A DNA stretch of 5,506 nucleotides, from NCBI GenBank assembly GCA_022361135.1, contig JAKSBM010000336.1:1-5506 (forward strand), read 5' to 3'. Source of the stretch: Desulfobacterales bacterium. GTDB lineage: Bacteria > Desulfobacterota > Desulfobacteria > Desulfobacterales > Desulfobacteraceae. Made by a program: the position numbers and the translations under genes. This document shows positions 5,376 through 5,506 of the stretch, in pieces (position 1 is the first letter of the stretch; each line of letters starts with the position of its first letter). Under the pieces are notes generated by a model. The model had not been told where the DNA came from. It saw only the letters and a program-made list of their open reading frames with translations, and ran no database searches.

Positions 5376-5506
5376 ATGGATGATCAATTTTATATGATGC
5401 TTGCCATCAAGGAGGCAAAACGGGCGGAAGCCATGGACGAGGTCCCTGTAGGGGCCGTGGTGGTGGGTGACAATGAAAAGGTCATCGGCCACGGATTCAA
5501 TCAGAC
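5376..5506 (+). CDS. tadA: tRNA adenosine(34) deaminase TadA, N-terminal part, cut by the window edge
   Basis: Forty-three codons are visible. TadA is a zinc-dependent cytidine-deaminase-fold enzyme that converts A34 of tRNA-Arg(ACG) to inosine. The segment AIKEAKRAEAMDEVPVGAVV (residues 10-29), followed by VIGHGFNQ, follows the N-terminus of E. coli TadA closely (ALTLAKRA...EVPVGAVLV...VIGEGWN). The catalytic HAE and PCxxC zinc motifs would lie beyond the right edge. ATG 5376 is the only start after the in-frame TGA at 5346-5348, apart from Met7 and Met8. Only a weak AGG lies about six bases upstream, and the likely promoter leaves almost no leader. The guanine deaminase branch of the same fold is less likely, given the EVPVGAVV motif. 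Its tRNA substrate is encoded divergently next door. Confidence 0.9.
   Translation, partial: MDDQFYMMLAIKEAKRAEAMDEVPVGAVVVGDNEKVIGHGFNQ

Overview
The window is a stretch of bacterial chromosome, dense in genes, at roughly 50% GC. Intergenic regions are short and carry sigma-70-type promoters and intrinsic terminators. The methyl-accepting chemotaxis protein, the crotonase-family protein, and the GGG/CCC-rich codon style suggest a Gram-negative anaerobe such as a sulfate-reducing member of the Desulfobacterota. That placement is an inference from general resemblance, because no marker gene here fixes the taxon.

Left part (1-2124, minus strand). Reading leftward from a promoter near 2097-2124, there is a crotonase-superfamily protein (GTG start) and a class I SAM-dependent methyltransferase joined to it by a TAATG stop/start overlap. 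After a 113-base gap with its own possible promoter comes a 63-residue protein with two CPHC knuckles. Nineteen bases further is the N-terminal part of a 4'-phosphopantetheinyl transferase that runs off the left edge. This last gene starts with TTG and has no in-frame ATG, so it is easily missed. The crotonase protein lacks both canonical hydratase glutamates. The set (acyl-CoA enzyme, methyltransferase, phosphopantetheinyl transferase) would fit acyl-thioester or secondary metabolism, but no pathway can be named.

Middle part (2183-3943, plus strand). A divergent promoter with a perfect TTGACA -35 box drives a 532-residue transmembrane chemoreceptor with a helical periplasmic sensor, almost no HAMP domain, and a proline-rich C-terminal tail. 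A strong intrinsic terminator closes it. It converges on a minus-strand gene for a DUF429 (predicted RNase H-like fold) protein at 3963-4670.

Right part (4671-5506). A gene-poor stretch is followed by a minus-strand tRNA-Arg with anticodon ACG and an encoded CCA end, with a well-formed promoter and terminator. Divergently transcribed next to it is the start of tadA, the deaminase that converts A34 of exactly this tRNA to inosine. The enzyme and its usual bacterial substrate therefore lie about 210 bases apart. The best tadA promoter lies so close to the ATG that the mRNA may be almost leaderless.

No mobile element, CRISPR array, or rRNA was seen. I did not find a clearly novel multi-gene system. 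The most interesting points are the tadA/tRNA-Arg(ACG) pairing, the hidden TTG-start gene, the altered crotonase active site, and a cluster of GGAAATTTCC-like palindromes.
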